64,000 bases of DNA from Collybiopsis luxurians FD-317 M1 (Eukaryota; Basidiomycota; Agaricomycetes; Agaricales; Omphalotaceae), in assembly GCA_000827265.1 (NCBI GenBank), contig KN834752.1, forward strand, positions 372,001 to 436,000, read 5' to 3'. A program made the position numbers and the translations under genes. Of the stretch, positions 46,339-60,842 are shown in pieces; position 1 is the stretch's first letter; each line of letters begins with the position of its first letter. Under the pieces are notes generated by a model. It saw only the letters and a list, made by a program, of their open reading frames with translations. It ran no database searches and was not told the origin of the DNA.

Positions 46339-47116
46339 TTTCGTGGAAATTCACACTGTTCTATAGACGCTTCTGAAGCACCCGTCTTCGTACTAAAGAT
46401 ACTTTGGATGGCGATGCGTATACTGAGTCGAAATCCCGGCGCAGTAGTACAGCGATGCTGACGAGGCGAACAGCATGAAGTTTATCATCATTTCTTTACC
46501 ATTTGTCCAAAGGGAAGTGATTTGTTTGAGTGTTGAGAAATGCGCGGCGTTCCTTTATCCCGTCGCTCCGCATAGCTCATTTAGCTATATCGAGTGGTTC
46601 ATGTGTACCGCCCAGAAGTTCACAATTTACGCCGTTTATTTGCCCTCTTTTGAGTATATATGCTGTAGTCTGTAACTTCCAATCTATCCCTTGGATTCCC
46701 ATTGTAATTTGACTTGGTATACGAGAACGACTATATTTCCTAATATGGACTTCATATAACCAGCTTTGACCAGGTCCGGATTTAATTTACTTACCTCGAG
46801 AACTCTAGACTCCCAGCCACATGTGACAGGAGATTATGGCTCAGACTAAATTGTATAGTATTGTAAGCCCAGGGTAATCACTGCAAGCAGTCAAGGTATA
46901 AACGAATGAGTGTCAAATAGCTAGCAGTAGCTATTGAATTGGACGCAACGACTCTAAAGAATGAGAGACCTATGTAAGTAGCAGACAAGCCGCGCCCCAA
47001 AAATGCACTGTACAATGATAACAAAACAAAATGCGAGGAGTGTTAAAAATACACGTGAGGAATGCATATATGCAGGAAGAGACAGGAAGAGGACTCGATG
47101 CTAAAGAGGCGCGTGT
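46339..47116. other. convergent intergenic region, nothing seen
   Basis: AT-rich 3' space between the SDR gene and the Ser/Pro-rich gene. No supported feature. Confidence 0.5.
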
Positions 47117-48199
47117 TCAAAGGGACCTTAGGGCCTGCAGAATATAGGCATAATCCTGTTCTTCTCGTCGATCGCCCCCCTTGTCCCAAACCCATTTCCT
47201 GCTGTATCTTTTGAACGGGACCGCAGCAAAAACGTGCTCACTTCCCAGAAGCAGATCCGAGCCTTGTATAGGCGATTCAGCTTCCTCGTCTTCGTCCAAG
47301 AAGACTAGTTCATCTTCGGCGTCGGACAATGTTACGTCGTCCTCAAGTTCCTTCAATCGTTGTGAGATAATAACCGGATCCAGCGCTATCTCGTTTGAAA
47401 CGCTCTCCGATTCTGAAAAATCGCGAAGGTGCGCCAATAGCTCCTTGGCGGTCTGCGGATCTCGTGCAGAGGATATAATCGGCACCAGTTCGTCCGGCAC
47501 CGTTTCTCCTAAAAACCTCTTCAGCTTTGATAAGCGACGCTGTCTCGCAGCTGCAGGTGTAGGGAGCTCTGGCAGCGAAATTAAATCTGGACTATGAACC
47601 AAACTGTCTCTGTGAGACATTTGATAGCTAGGGGGCGCCTGAACACTAGGAATTTCCAGAGGTTTGGGGAGACGTCGAACTCTAGGTGCGGAGAGATGAT
47701 GAGGTGATTCAACGATAGGTGTGGCGGGTGCCAACGGTGTTGCAGGAGTGACAGAAATGGAGAGGGAATTCGCTTTCACATGTGGGGTTGGGGGCAGCGG
47801 TCGTGTTTTGGGAGAATGAACGGTAGATGGAGAAAGCGGAGCGGAAAGAGGGACAGGCGGCAGAGGTCTTTTACCCTTGGGGGACTTGGCAGGTGAGTCC
47901 TCGTCTTCTTCAATGTCTCCCAGAGACTGAATAGTGATAGCAAAATGCGGGGATAGGCCGTCTAGGCGGGGAGAAGAAGGAGTGGAAGAAGAACTAGTTT
48001 CAAAGGAAGAAAGGGACGCGACGTCTGAAGGGGCGACATCCTGACTATGCCTTTGGAGATCCGGCAAAGTATATTTCGGGAGAATTTGCAAGGGGCTTAT
48101 GGACAAATCAAGATCCAACTGAGGAGGCTTTGAGTTTATCCTCAATCTGCGGGAGGTTGAAAGGCCGGAGGTGTCCACAACCAACGACGACGAAGACAT
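47117..48199 (-). CDS. Ser/Pro-rich protein of unknown function
   Basis: One uninterrupted frame of about 360 residues, unusual among these intron-rich neighbours. I start it at the ATG at 48199 (MSSSSLVVDTSG) because the leader from the upstream ATG at 48247 is hydrophobic and looks like UTR; the longer form gives 376 residues. Low-complexity Ser/Pro tracts with several PLPPxP-type motifs (KRPLPPVPLSAPL, TRPLPPTPHV) suggest SH3-binding. The C-terminal third is more ordered: RQRRLSKLKRFLGETVPDEL, acidic DEDEEAE, then YSRKWVWDKGGDRREEQDYA at the end. No family recognised. Confidence 0.68.
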   Translation of the reverse strand: MSSSSLVVDTSGLSTSRRLRINSKPPQLDLDLSISPLQILPKYTLPDLQRHSQDVAPSDVASLSSFETSSSSTPSSPRLDGLSPHFAITIQSLGDIEEDEDSPAKSPKGKRPLPPVPLSAPLSPSTVHSPKTRPLPPTPHVKANSLSISVTPATPLAPATPIVESPHHLSAPRVRRLPKPLEIPSVQAPPSYQMSHRDSLVHSPDLISLPELPTPAAARQRRLSKLKRFLGETVPDELVPIISSARDPQTAKELLAHLRDFSESESVSNEIALDPVIISQRLKELEDDVTLSDAEDELVFLDEDEEAESPIQGSDLLLGSEHVFAAVPFKRYSRKWVWDKGGDRREEQDYAYILQALRSL

Positions 48200-48247
48200 G
48201 CTGCCCACGACGACAGACGAGGGAGATAACAAAGAGAAAAAGTTCAA

Positions 48248-49672
48248 CCAACCAGGCTGTGCTTGAAAAACGCGTAGACTTGAAGTATACTAATACACCC
48301 ATTGTACAAGGGTCGTGTCCCGGACATTAACTCCATTAGGACAATACCTCTTTCGAGAAGCGGAGGTAGTACATGGTTACGTGACTACATTATGCCAAGT
48401 AACTACATACTCCGTCTTGCTTTTCTATCCGTGTATTTGCCAAGGTCCCTCCTTCTGTGCTTCCTGCGCTTATCTCCACTGTACTGAGAACCACCCATCC
48501 ATCGAATTTTTCGAGCAAGATGAGGAAAACAGACAGGCAGCTCCTTGACATTCGTGGATATACGTTAGGACATTAATTTCGCCGACATCGATGTGGCGTC
48601 ACTTCAAGACTTGCCGAAAACGAGGCTTCGATGACTATTAAGGACAAAAATACAAGTCGAGAAGCCCACCATGCGTCCGTTGGTGCATGCAGCAGCCGGG
48701 TGCACAGGGCCAACTGCATAATAGTTGTCATCCGAGAACTCTCCATAGTTCCAAACATCGGTTAGACGGTTCCGGGATCTGCATATACCTGTGTTGAGCC
48801 AGGCAAACCTAGATAATGTCTACAATGAAGGAGACTTGGACTCATTGATATGCATCGGGATAGTTACCGACACATGACTCTAAGGAAGTACGGAGCAGCA
48901 CTGAGGAAAGAGGTTATAGCCTCGGCCCTCTCGAATCGGTAGACGAATGGTCGTGGAAGGTGCATAGACAACATTCAACTCTCGAGGAGAGTGTAGAGCA
49001 CCACTTCAAAGTCATTATCGGAAGATGAATATTGAATATCCGTGATCACGGTCTACTGCCGATTATGCGTGCGTCAGACCTTGACAACAGAGTCCTTGGA
49101 GGCCTGCATTGTTCCGCAATGACAAAGGCAAAGTAGTCGACAGTGAGAACAACCGGAGCGAGCGGCTGGTCTCGGACAACCTCAGGTAGCCTCAGGTGTG
49201 GAATTGATCGAATTTCCTTCAGCTTTGGCGTCCCGCCCAATAAAAACATCCATCATAAGTCCGCAAAATGGAGCTTCCGACAGCAGCGGGTTGGGTAGAA
49301 ATTGAACTAGAATATACTTTATCCAGAAGTTCTTCAGACTGCAAAGCGCCGTGGTTGAACCTTACGGAACAGCTGACGCATTTGAGAGGCGCTTAGCGAT
49401 GACGAGCGCTGGCAATAGCATGGTCGCCATCCGTATCTCATTCGTATTTTGGGCGATTACAACATATCCAGAACACTAAGGTATGTATATCATTCAACAC
49501 CGCAGATAGCCAAAAATGCCCTAGAAAGTAGTTAAAAAATACATACGAATTGTGATGACAAAACTTGAAGCACAGAAGAAAATATGCGTGCACACGGAAA
49601 ATTAGACATATTCAAAGGGAAAAAAAAATGAAGGATCAAGAAAAACGAATGAGCAATGCAATTGTTTCTAAC
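48248..49672. other. 1.4-kb intergenic region
   Basis: Promoter side of the Ser/Pro-rich gene and 3' flank of SET1. A 67-codon minus-strand ORF (49249-49046) faintly resembles a leucine-rich fragment but is not convincing. Confidence 0.45.
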
Positions 49673-52600
49673 TTAATTGAGGAAACCGCGGCATTTAGCA
49701 GAACCGCAAAGACAAGGTATTTTATCTTGCTCGAATGGAAAGTGATAATCTGTGCAGTGGATCAGTCAAATATTCCAAAGCGAGCAAAAGCCGCAGCCAA
49801 ACATACCATAGGTGATCTCATCACCGAGTTCGATGTCTTGTTTGGCGTATATGACGATCTTTTTCTCTCCACTGATTGTGATGATTTTCGCGGTACAGTT
49901 GGGGTCACAAGAGTGGTTGATCAAGCGTCTGTAAGGTAAAAACCATGTCAGAGTACGGTTAGGAACAAAAGGAAGCACACGGACCCAAGATTGCCCTTCT
50001 TCGTGGCATCAACGACCAGATCCTCGTCAATTCGAAAGAGGTAACTACTACCAATACCTTGCCGCACATACGTCTTTTCTCTCTTCTCTGCCACTTGCGC
50101 ACGAATTACTTCACCCACATACTCGATCACCATTTCTCCCCTTGCAATGCGCTCCATCGCGTACAAGCCCCAGTCATGAATCGGGGAACGTGCAAAGCGC
50201 AAGTGTTTCTTCCTCGTCTGCAGCTGGTTGAACTTGAACGTGAGCTCATTTGCTGCTTCTCCTTTGGAAAGCGCCACCGCGCGCTGCACCTGGTTAATTT
50301 CTTCGAGACCTTGAGCACGACGGCGAGCGTTGGCACGGTTGGAACGAGAAGAGGTAATATGTTGAGGTGCACTTTCTTCCGCTGCCTCCTGAGCGGCAGC
50401 CGCGGCTTTGTTCGTAGTCCTCGTTTGGTACTGAGTGACATAAATAGCCTTTTCAGCATGTGTAATCCTGTAGAAACCCTCCGTCCTAGCAGAACCTGTA
50501 ATGTGTTTCCGAATAGCAGGTTTGCTCGATTCGACTGAATCTTCAGTGGGAGGTTCGGGAGGATTCTCGTCAAATGGTACGCGACCTGATAGAACCAATT
50601 TGGCGTAATAGAAGTCCTCGTCGTCGTCGCAAACCCCTTCCGCGGGATTGGGGGGAGGTGTAGGTGGTGGTGTCGTAAGGGCGCGATATGCGGCAGGTGA
50701 GAGAGAGCGAGAGGGAGAAAGCGATGATTCGATTCCAGGTTTAACAAGATCCTGAGCTGATAGTGCAACATCAATTTCGTCCTCGTCGAAGTCCTTTTTG
50801 CCAGCCTTCTTCTTGACGACCTTTTTCTTTCGTTTGATGTCCTCGACCTTGGACTTCTTCTTGACCGGCTCCTCGTCTTCAGAAAGTTCCGATTTGACCT
50901 CGAGTGGTCGCTTTTTACGGCGCTCATCCGCAGGGGAGATAGTATCTTCATTCTCTGACTCCAGCTCCGACTCCTCCGACTCTTCCTCAACAACCTGCTT
51001 CCTACGCTTCTTCGAGGAGACCACCTCCTTCTTCCGCTTCTTTTTCGGCCGTTGCTCTTCTGCTACCTCGTCCTGCGGCTCCTCAACCTCCTGGACAACT
51101 TCCTCAATAACTGGCTTCTTTTCCTTCCGTTGTTTTTTGAAGGACAACCCCACCAGACCTTGTTGCCTAGCGCTTATCTGATCCATCATTGAGACACTCC
51201 CCATTTCCGCAGAGTCATTTTGATGGTGATGAATCATCGTCTTCAACTGAGGACCGATAAATTTACTCAAGATATCCTGCTGCAAGGCACGCTTTAACTC
51301 ATCAGTGAGGATTTCCTGTGCTTTCAAAACTATCTCCTCGTCGTTCCAGATAGTTTTGACCGAAGTCGGGGGAGCGCAAGGAGTGGCCTTGACTTTGATA
51401 TAAGCCAATTTCAGATCCATATTGGCATTGATGTAGTAGGCAGCTCTTCGGGCGGAGTCGCGATTAAAAGTGACGAAGATTCCCTGTGATGATTTGAAGA
51501 CCTGAAGCAAAAGAAATCTAGATTACGATTCTGAAAGCCAAAAGTGACCAAATACCTTTTCAAGATCGAACTGCTTTAAGAGAACTTTGACATCTTCCTC
51601 CTGCACCTGATCAGGGAACTGGCCTCCTCCATCTGTCTCCAGCTTGAGATGATCCCACTGACTGTTCCGAAGTTCCTCAACCACTTCTTCATGGTCCCTC
51701 TGCCATCTGGAGCGCATATGGGGCCTAAAACCGGGCGAGGGCGACCTTGACTTTCTACTGCGAACAAAACGAGGATTATCTCGTTGCCGATAAGAAGGTG
51801 GAGAGGAACGCCGTCCACTATGATGACCCGACCTGCCGCCAGCGTACATACTACGTGAAGGGATGTATGTCCTGCCATCATCATAAGACGACCGACTGTG
51901 ACTGCGACTGCGGCTACGACTGCGATGGCGGTCTCGGTCTCTCCCTCGGCGGTCTCGTGTGTCCCAGTCTCGCCGTACGTAATCTCGAGGAGGGCTTGGA
52001 CTTGGACTAATGCGCCCCCGCGGTCCCATTCTCGTTGATCTATCTTTAAATCGATCTCCATCCCTTTCCACACTGATCCTCCTTCCCGCGTCATAGTCAC
52101 GATCCCTATTCCTATCCCATCCTCTCTCTCTCCCTCTCCCCCCCTCCCTCTCTCGTTCTTCACCCCGATCCCTTTCTCTCGCCATCTCCTTCTCTGCAGC
52201 CTCCCTTTCCAATCTGATCTGTACAGGTGTCCCATTCCCATTCCCTAATGCACCTATATCATCGTCTCCCTCAGGTTTCCTCAATAGTTCATTTCTCTTA
52301 GACGCTCTGGCCTTCACCAAGGCCGGCGGAGGCTGAGCTTTAGCCTTGGCACTAGCAATAGTGAATTCACTTGGTTTGTGTGGTATGGATGGGTTGCTAG
52401 GAAGAGAAGACGTAGGTTGCCCAGTGGAGGAGGATGAAGGAGTACCTACACCGTTAGGCCGTGGCGTAGACCCTCCCAGAACAGAGGAACTACTGGATGC
52501 AGCTGGAGTTGCCAGTAAACGATCACGATCACGATCTCTCTCCCGGCTATCCCTGGGATCTATAGAGGGGCGCATCGGAAGGCTTGGATGAAGGAGAGGA

Positions 52601-55156
52601 AGGCCTGGACGTGGCGGAGCAGGAGAATGGCCTCCAGAAACCGAGCTGGAAAGAGGTAGGGATGGAGGAGCGCCCGATGACGGACGCGGTGGCAACCCTG
52701 GGGGCAACTTGAACGGCAGAGCCTGCGTCTGTGTGGGTGTGGACGACTGATGGTCTGTAGGAGTGCGAGTACTCCCACTACCGCTATTCACGAACCCACT
52801 TGTTGGAGTTAGGGTAAGGTCTTTCTTCTTTCTCCCGTTCTTCCTGTCGTCCAATTCCTTTAGCAAAGTAGCCAATATGTCCCCCTTCCCATCAAATTCA
52901 ACTTGGATCTGGTCTCCGCCATCGCCTTTTCCCCCAACACCATGCTGACCCCCGACGCCATTCGGACCATATCCAGCGCCCGCCCAAGGTCGCCTCTGAC
53001 CATTTTCCTTCTCCAAACACCGTTTCGCTTCAACATGGTTCGAAAATCGTATCGAGAGAATACCGAGGGGAGAACCGTTTTGTTTGTCGATCTGAGGTTC
53101 GAAGGACATGATGTTGCCGTATTGAGAAAAATGTGTGCGGAGGACTTGGGTTGGGGTGAGCAGTGCGATGTTAGTTATGACAAGTCTGGTAGGTGGTGGA
53201 GGTGTTGTGGATGTTTGTTGGTCGTACTGTTTAACCAAATCAGAGAACGGGTCGTGATGTAGAGCGAAAGACACCAACTTCATAATTATCTAGCATATAA
53301 AACTGCGTTCGAGTTCTCTTCTCTCGTTCCCTAAGATATAAATCCTGTGTACCACCCTCATTTTCTTTATCGCGGTCTTTCACTATCCGTGGATCTTGTG
53401 GTACGGGAAGCCTTTCACATATCCAGTATCCTCTCTCCTCGTCGACCTTGCCTGGAATCGCAGAACCTACGTGTGCCACACTTTCAGTGCTGCTACGAAA
53501 TTTAGCCAAGAATGCGGATGCTGAAGATGATACCGTTGCAGGCAAAGCCACTGGCACCGTGGGTGATATTGTAGGTGTAACCGAAGTCGAGGTTGAGGTT
53601 GCCAACGCTGAAGATGATCCTCCTTGAACGTCCTCATCTGGAACCCAAAACCAATCTCCGCCGGCCAAGACTTCGCCATCGTACCGTGTAATCGATTCCT
53701 TGCCCTTTCCCTTTCCCTGGATACGCGGATACGACGAAGAAGCCTCCTGGTGATTTTTTGACCTTCTAATCGCCGCGAACAATACATCAAAATACTCTGA
53801 TCCCGAGCTTTTTTCTTTTCCTCCTCGAGATGAGCGACCGTACAATGCTCCTGCAAGAGTTCCAGCACCGGTAGACGTGCCTTCGCCTTTACTCGAATCG
53901 ATGTCAATCGTCGATATCAAGTCCAAGTCCTCGGATGTAGGAGGCGCCGGTTTCTGGCTTCTAAGACCGGGCTTCACGTATCCAGATATTAAAGCGGCGC
54001 GTTCGGTTGCACGATCTCTTTCCAGCCGAGCCTCTTTCTCCTTTTCTTTGGCGTCCTTGCTCCCAAGATCGTGAGCAGGAATTAGGGCCACCGTCGGATC
54101 GTATATGACCCGATGGGGACGAACGTCGTGAGGGAGTTGATGACGAGAGGGAGGCCATGGCGGGGGTGGAGGCAGAGAGTAGAGGGTTGGTGACGATGGT
54201 GAGCTCGCTTTTGCAGGTTGCATCTGAATCTGGGCGGGCGTAGGCGCTGAAGTGGAAGTGGGGGCGCGTGAAGTAGGAAGGGCAATAGAAATTGCATTGT
54301 GTGAAGTGAGAGTTATGGAAGGAGCAGAAGGGTGTACCCGTAGGTCTGTAAGAACAGGCATTGGAGGTTCTGGCGGAGTTGGTGGGGGAGGTAAAGAGGG
54401 AGGGGGTGGTGGTGGAGGTGGGTTTGAAGGTGGAGGTGGGGGAGGGCTGTTTGTAGGCGGTGGCGGTGGAGGAGGACTATTTGGAGGAGGAATCGGAGGC
54501 GGAGAACGGTCCGGCGGAGGAGGAGGCGGAGGTTCGGAAGCTGGCTGAGGAGGAACTTTGGAAGTCTGGACTTGGAAAGCCTCGCCTTGCAACTGAATAG
54601 AACTCCTCGGAAGAGGTGTAGATTCTGGTTTTTTGGCTGGAATTGATATTGAGAATTTGCCAGGTGTCAGAAGCTGAAAAAAGAAGACATTCAAAGTCAG
54701 CACGAGAATCAACGACCAAGAAAGAACTTGCATTTCCATTTGGAGTCGGGCTGCTGCTTCCAATTTTGTTCTGCCCTTTTCCATGCCAGCTATTGTTTCC
54801 TTCCCTTTCTCGCTCTCGCTCTCGCCCTCCGACATGTCCATTTACAAACATTTTGCTCTTCCCGCCTCTGGGCAATCCGTTCACCGATAAACTCCTCGGC
54901 CCAGTCGGCGGAGCCGTACCAAATCTCGAGTTGGTCGTTGACGGCGATGAGGAAGAGCCCAAACCTGAGCTTGAGCCGCCATTGCCGCCAGCATTAGAGA
55001 ACTGAGACTGACGTGTGTTTGCATGCCCTGCACGATGGATTTGTGAGTTGAGATCAAAGAAAACGACCAGCATTCAAACATACCTTGCTGATGAATCTGC
55101 TGTCCTTGTTTGCCCAACAGCGCCCTTGGACCTGTTGGCGGCGCCTTGCCCGACAT
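49673..55156 (-). CDS. SET1: SET1 histone H3 lysine-4 methyltransferase
   Basis: Catalytic subunit of COMPASS, methylating H3K4 at active genes. Exons are 55156-55084, 55027-54717, 54673-53279, 53226-51556, 51501-49985, 49928-49807 and 49749-49673, giving 1721 residues. The N-terminal third is disordered, with a long proline run (about 54350-54550). An RRM follows at about residues 607-675 ([12 protein letters not shown] ... GILSIRF). An SR/RE-rich stretch comes next. A second RRM-like SET-associated segment starts near 1151 ([20 protein letters not shown]). An acidic, Lys-rich linker and n-SET region lead to the SET domain in the last 145 residues: [50 protein letters not shown]. The post-[16 protein letters not shown] closes the protein. 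Confidence 0.95.
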
Positions 55157-58100
55157 GGAACGAGCGCACGGGTCTTTGTCTTCTCCGTCGTATACCCCGA
55201 TTTAGAAGCCCAATAACGTGGCAGCAAACTATACTACGAGCCCAAAACCAATTATTACAACTAGAGTAGTTTCTTCAGCCCCAGTTATTGCTATTGTCCT
55301 ATGAATTTCTTTTGAACGACGTCGTTACTGGTGCCCCTGTGGATACGGATACAAGTAAGCGACTAGCTGAGCTGAACGACAGGAACGTCGTCGGTCGATT
55401 GGTTGGTCGGTGGTGGGCGTGACAGTGAGGAAATAACAGAACTGAACAGGGCGCGTGTAATCGAGCCAAACAAATATTACACATCTCAACTCCGGCCACC
55501 ATCAACCACCAATTATTTTCTCTTTTATTCCACCATTTTCCTCCTTCTCCCAATTTCAATTCATCTCAACTCTATCATTTTCCGCGTTCCAGGATGAAAT
55601 GACACCAATTTCTCTTTGATTTGAGCATTTGAAGAGGCTGGGTGCCAAAGGGAAAAAATCTCCACGGTGCATACATATGATACATTTGGATCGATTCGTA
55701 AGTGCAAGATATGAGCCAGCCCAACTTCGGAGAAATTGCGGTCAGACTCGTCCTATGAGAAGTTTCATTCCGGGAGCATCACTTATCGTCTCTGTGCTTC
55801 GTCGCATACACCTCTGTCAAAAAATTGTCTCTCGTAATTCCTCGAATAGCTTCACTGCCTTTCACGCACGCACTGTCCTCATGACTCGGTCTGTGCGGAG
55901 ACGGCCTGCGTGGAAGACGAGGTAGTTGGGATTTGGGTTGTTCCGCTCAACTTCTGTCAGACTTGACAGCTTGGACGCAAGGTTTCTTCCTACCGTTTAA
56001 GCTACGTGAGGCCGTGAAACTACGTAGCCAATAGCCGAGAATGGAGTGGCAGCAACATGGATAACAGATATCTTATCGAGATTTCACTATAGCAAAGCTC
56101 GCTGGGCACAGTGGTGGCAAGTTAGAACAAGTTAAATCTGGCCTTAAACGATTCTGCTTCCATAATTGCCCATTGTTTAGTGGCTTCAGGATGTTTCTTT
56201 AAATTTTTTATCCTTTACCTTGAAGGAGATGTCTCGGACCTTGGGGTCCTCTTCATTACCATATGCATTCTTCTCTACCATCTTGCTCACCGCTTTGTCC
56301 TACAATCTCCTTGTCCGGGCGATGAAGAACTCTTCTCATCAGCCCCTAGCGGACTGTCCATGAAACATTACTCTCGACTTATACCAAGCCACAAGCCACA
56401 AAGCCACCGGATCTTGGAACGACAATTAGAGCCTACACACGCTCCATTAACACTTCAATGACAATTGCTCAGTGCGCACTCTCAGGCCCGGAATTTCGGT
56501 CTAGAAGCCGGTCCTGGGACCAACTTCGCCATCCGTACCGTAGCGGGAGTCGACGGAATCGAGTGGCAGCTGAGCAACATATTAAAATGGAAGCCAGGTT
56601 GGTTCTTACTTGAGCACTCTGTTCGAAGTCAAAGTTCAACGACGTTCAACATTCAAAATTGAAGGTATTGAGAAGCTCCTATTGGAGTTTTTTTCAACTG
56701 CAAAGAGGGGTTTGCAGTTCATAATCAAATCCATTTAGGAGTACGCCAGATGCAAGGTTTTGCTGGTCTGTCGCTTATGTACAGATCGATTGATTACAAG
56801 CAACGCGTCAAATCGCAGAAGACCAGGAAAACATTATCACGGACAATTCTTATTCGAAGGAGAAAATTATCAGGCAAGTACTAGTGGAGTGTTTGCAACC
56901 AACTTTTGATTATGCATATGAGAGCCAATGCTCTGCAAGATCCCATCGTGGACGAATCGTTCTTCACATCCCGTTCGTTGTTCGTGCAGCCACTGGGAAA
57001 AGAATCGATTCACTGATATTGAAGAAATAAGGAGATCTCTTTGCATAGGCTTTTCAATTTGATTCTGAAGCGGCGTTACTCTGGATACACTGTGGAATCA
57101 AGCGCGAAGTCTACGGCTAATTAAGTCGAAGGGTAAGAATTTACTCGTTTCATGCTCTTTCAATGCTGCTCTGTTTCTTTCCAAGTTGTAGCAGCCCGAC
57201 GCCGGCTGCTGAGAGCGATTGAGTGAGATCTTGTCGCTTCCAGATTTCGGTGGGATCCCTCTCCCGCAATTATTTTGCGCTGGGTCGCCAACTCGCACCC
57301 TCCATTAGCCATTTCATAGAGGATAGGTAATCCGATTGAGCACCGAATACATAGATCGTCCTTGAAGAGCAATCAGGTCCGGGTTAGTACATTTGATCTT
57401 CATCGTTATAGACTACTAGCGTTTTTCAGGCGATCTTGACGTGACGGTTTGACTAGATCTCTTTCGATCCGAGCTCACCAGCGGCGACCAGAGCTGGGAG
57501 CATACCTCTATTGATTTAAGACGCTGAAATACAAACAGGGCCAACGGAGGCCTCAAAGGGGTCCGAGCCCGTCGATGAACAGCAATATCATTCTTTGCAA
57601 GCAATAACAGAATCATTGGCTAGCTTCCTAGTAGGTCTTTCTCATTCTTCACAGTTACAGGCGGTGACGCTTAGGTTTCCTAAGATTGGCGTACTGCATT
57701 AGCCTTTAGGGTAGAATGAAAACCGCGTGCGCTGAATGCTACTACCTACAGTGTTTGACACTTTCCGCGGAGGAAATGTGTGCACGAATCTCCTAAATCT
57801 GCGTTTCCTCAAGCATCTCGACGTCCTGCCTGGCACACACTAGAGAATTAAAATTTCAGTGTCGCTTAGCAGAATTCTCTACCCTAGTCAACTATCGTGA
57901 CTCAGACACGATTCTGGATCTAGGATAGTGTGTAAAATTAAGTGTTAAACTCAGGCTCGGTTTTTTTTGCGTTTCAGTTCATTTTCCCCCCGAACAAAGC
58001 GCGTTGCGTCGCTGTTAGCAGTGAAATGCACCCTGGAGCCCGAAATGTGGTACGCGGTCCGCATTCGCCCATCCCTACAGATCAATCGACTCCGACTTCC

Positions 58101-60842
58101 CGACCTCCATACACGAAACAGTGGCCGGAACCGATGGAAACGGCGAAAATTCGAAAATTCGAAAATTCGGAGCATGTATACGGTGAGAGTGTGCATTCCA
58201 TACCCGTAACTCACACATTGCAGTATGGCCTACTGGTCGCCGTTCCGGAAAGCAGATCCCCGGAATAATGTTATATCCTGCTCCTACTCAAGCGCACAGA
58301 TTTTCTCCCTCAGCGAGCGGGTGCAAGTCAGCACAAATTTGTATCAATCTCTCGAGCCCTTTCTCAAGCCTGAAAGCGGTGTAGACTTTTGCGGCCAATC
58401 TGCGGCATTTATTGACTCACTTTGACTGCCGTTCGAGTACGGGAGGTATCAGGCGGAATTTTCAAGGGCCGACAAAGTCGAATGGCGAAACAGCAAATTT
58501 CGCCAAGTTCGCGTGAGTCCTGCGATACCGGAGTATAACGCGGGACGCTTCAACGTTGCATCGCGACGTGTGCTCCTGGGCTTAACGGGCAATGAATGGG
58601 AATTTGCTCATGTATCATATCGCTACCCGACGCATGTCCTGCCACTCCCTGCCGCCAGCGGGGCCAAGCATTCAAACTTGACGGAGATGCATATATACCA
58701 CAAGGCGCTGTCGTACGCGTAATACGTATACATAATTCCAGCTGAAGCATCCGCGGAGAAGGTCATATCGACGGGTCATAATTCCTGCGTCCATCGATTT
58801 AGACTTTAGAGAATCTCTCTCTTTTATCTGATGATTGGTTTGACTCGGGAGATTTAAAAGTACTTAACAATAATATCCTGAATATCCGGATTTGTGGCAA
58901 CAAAACACAATAAAACATGCGCGATTGATATCGATTCCTCACAAGAAAAAAAGCTTGGTTAGAATCTTTGGAGCCAGAGAACAAGAATCGACAAAAAAAA
59001 CCGTCAGTTCGCCTGCTCCAAGTGTCGAACAAAACCAGCGGGCGCTACCTTTTAGTGATCTCTGGAGAAAGGGGAAACACCCGAAATAGGTATGCCTCAT
59101 CGTCTACATCCGCCTCTTACCCTGTCTATGTCTATTACAGCTACGTATGTGGATGAACAAGATGATGGTGCCTTGGATCCGCAGTAGCCACGGCAAAGCG
59201 CAGGGTGAATGGAGACGTGGCAATGCAACCCCCTACCATCGTCATGTTGGCCAAATATCACTGATATACAATCATTCCTACTTACTTGTAAAGTTGAGCA
59301 GAGGGAAATCAAGTTCGTTCTTGGGAGCTCGAAACAGGAAAGGGCATCACAAAGGCACTGTGTAAATCAAGTTTGAACTTTTCTGGCAAGTATACGTAGT
59401 AGCAGACAGTGATAATCAACACTCAGAACAGTTCTCTACAGTTCCTCCGATTTGAGCGAACGATACGGAATCAAGAAATGAAAGAAAGAAAACGAGATGT
59501 TCGAGCGTTCTTGCAATCTGGCATCTGGGTATCCGGTCATTAAATTAATTAAGCCCCTCTTTCTGCAGACATTACTCGAACATTACTTGCCGCTGAGCAC
59601 AGTTCGAATGGAAGACTGCAGAAATGAGTGATGTTGGTTTAATCGATGAGGAGAGGGTCATGGGGACTGTAAAGCTGATGTCACTTCGGGAAGGGGTTAT
59701 CTGGTGTTCAAACCTTTACGATAGTACAACATGCGAAGCCTGTAGATGCGCGTCAGAGTCATGGGCAGCGTAAATATTGGAGAGTATCAAGTCCACCAAG
59801 CATTGACCTTCTCACTACAGCAAAAAAATGAAACATTGCCTCGCCATCATGATAGTTAGCAATGTTGAAGTTAGTCAAAATGAATCGAAATGCGTCGCGT
59901 CATGCTGTCCACGATCATGTGAGAAACATGCTTCGAATCAAAAAACGTTTTCCGACTCCGTCGTCCGTTCCAGGATTTTTCTCAGCGAATATTTCATAGC
60001 TTCAGACCGCTTTACCTTCACGCTGAGGTTCGCGACCTAAGCCCAGGGAGATGTGAAAACACCGGAATTCAGCGGCGTTTGTCCATTGACCGTAATTTTT
60101 TCACCGCTGTCGGCGCCTGGTTTCCCACGGACTGGAAACCCGAAGCAAACGGGAGCTTTGACCTTTGCACGTAAATTCTTGAATTGCGAAACATTCCTGG
60201 TCGTGCATCTCTTCATAACAGCTAACAGCGGTGCTTCTTGCAGTATGGAATTTATCTAACTTCTAAGAACACTGCGTCGACGGTCTGCAAAGTCCACGTC
60301 CGTTCACGTCCCATATGCGGTGATATTGTTGGAAATCTCACGTTATGCACAGTCAGTGTCCGTCAATCGCCATCTGCCGCGCCTTTCTTACTTCTCCGCG
60401 TGTATTCCATGCAAAAAAAAAATGACAATAAGACATATTGCAATACCAGAAAGGTATTTACGCCACGGACAAACCTCACGGCGATTTGCATTTCAATACG
60501 TTAGATGAATCGTGTCTTTCGGGGAAGGGCGGGATAACCTTTTGTATCCAGCAGGCTGAGGGGTGCCGGGCGACATGCATACGGTATGTATTGGAATGCC
60601 AAAGAGATATAGGGTTTATCGTTTCAGATCTGTCAACTAGATCTGGTTTACCTAGGAACTGAACAGTGTAACACCTTTATGACATATTTCCGGCCCTCAA
60701 ATAATTTTCTTGACTCGCGCGCCAGTTCACAAGCTGAGAGCCGAGCCTCAGGTTCGGTAAGTCAACAATAGCTTTTTTTGCTTTTAACAATAGCTCTGTC
60801 CGAGGATGAATCACCCATTCCCCCAATCTTCTCTCCTCAGAG
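55157..60842. other. 5.7-kb gene-free region
   Basis: The left end holds the SET1 promoter. The rest has only ORFs of about 108 codons or less without recognisable motifs. I could not find transposon proteins, tRNAs or long repeats. It ends with the promoter of the terpene cyclase gene, where a short pyrimidine-rich leader precedes the ATG. Confidence 0.5.

Noticed and set aside
54252..54548. Gly-rich plus-strand ORF of 98 codons
   Set aside because: It is the antisense of the SET1 polyproline run.
57942..58268. Overlapping ORFs on both strands around 58.0-58.3 kb
   Set aside because: Chance open frames; no motif, start context or splice support.
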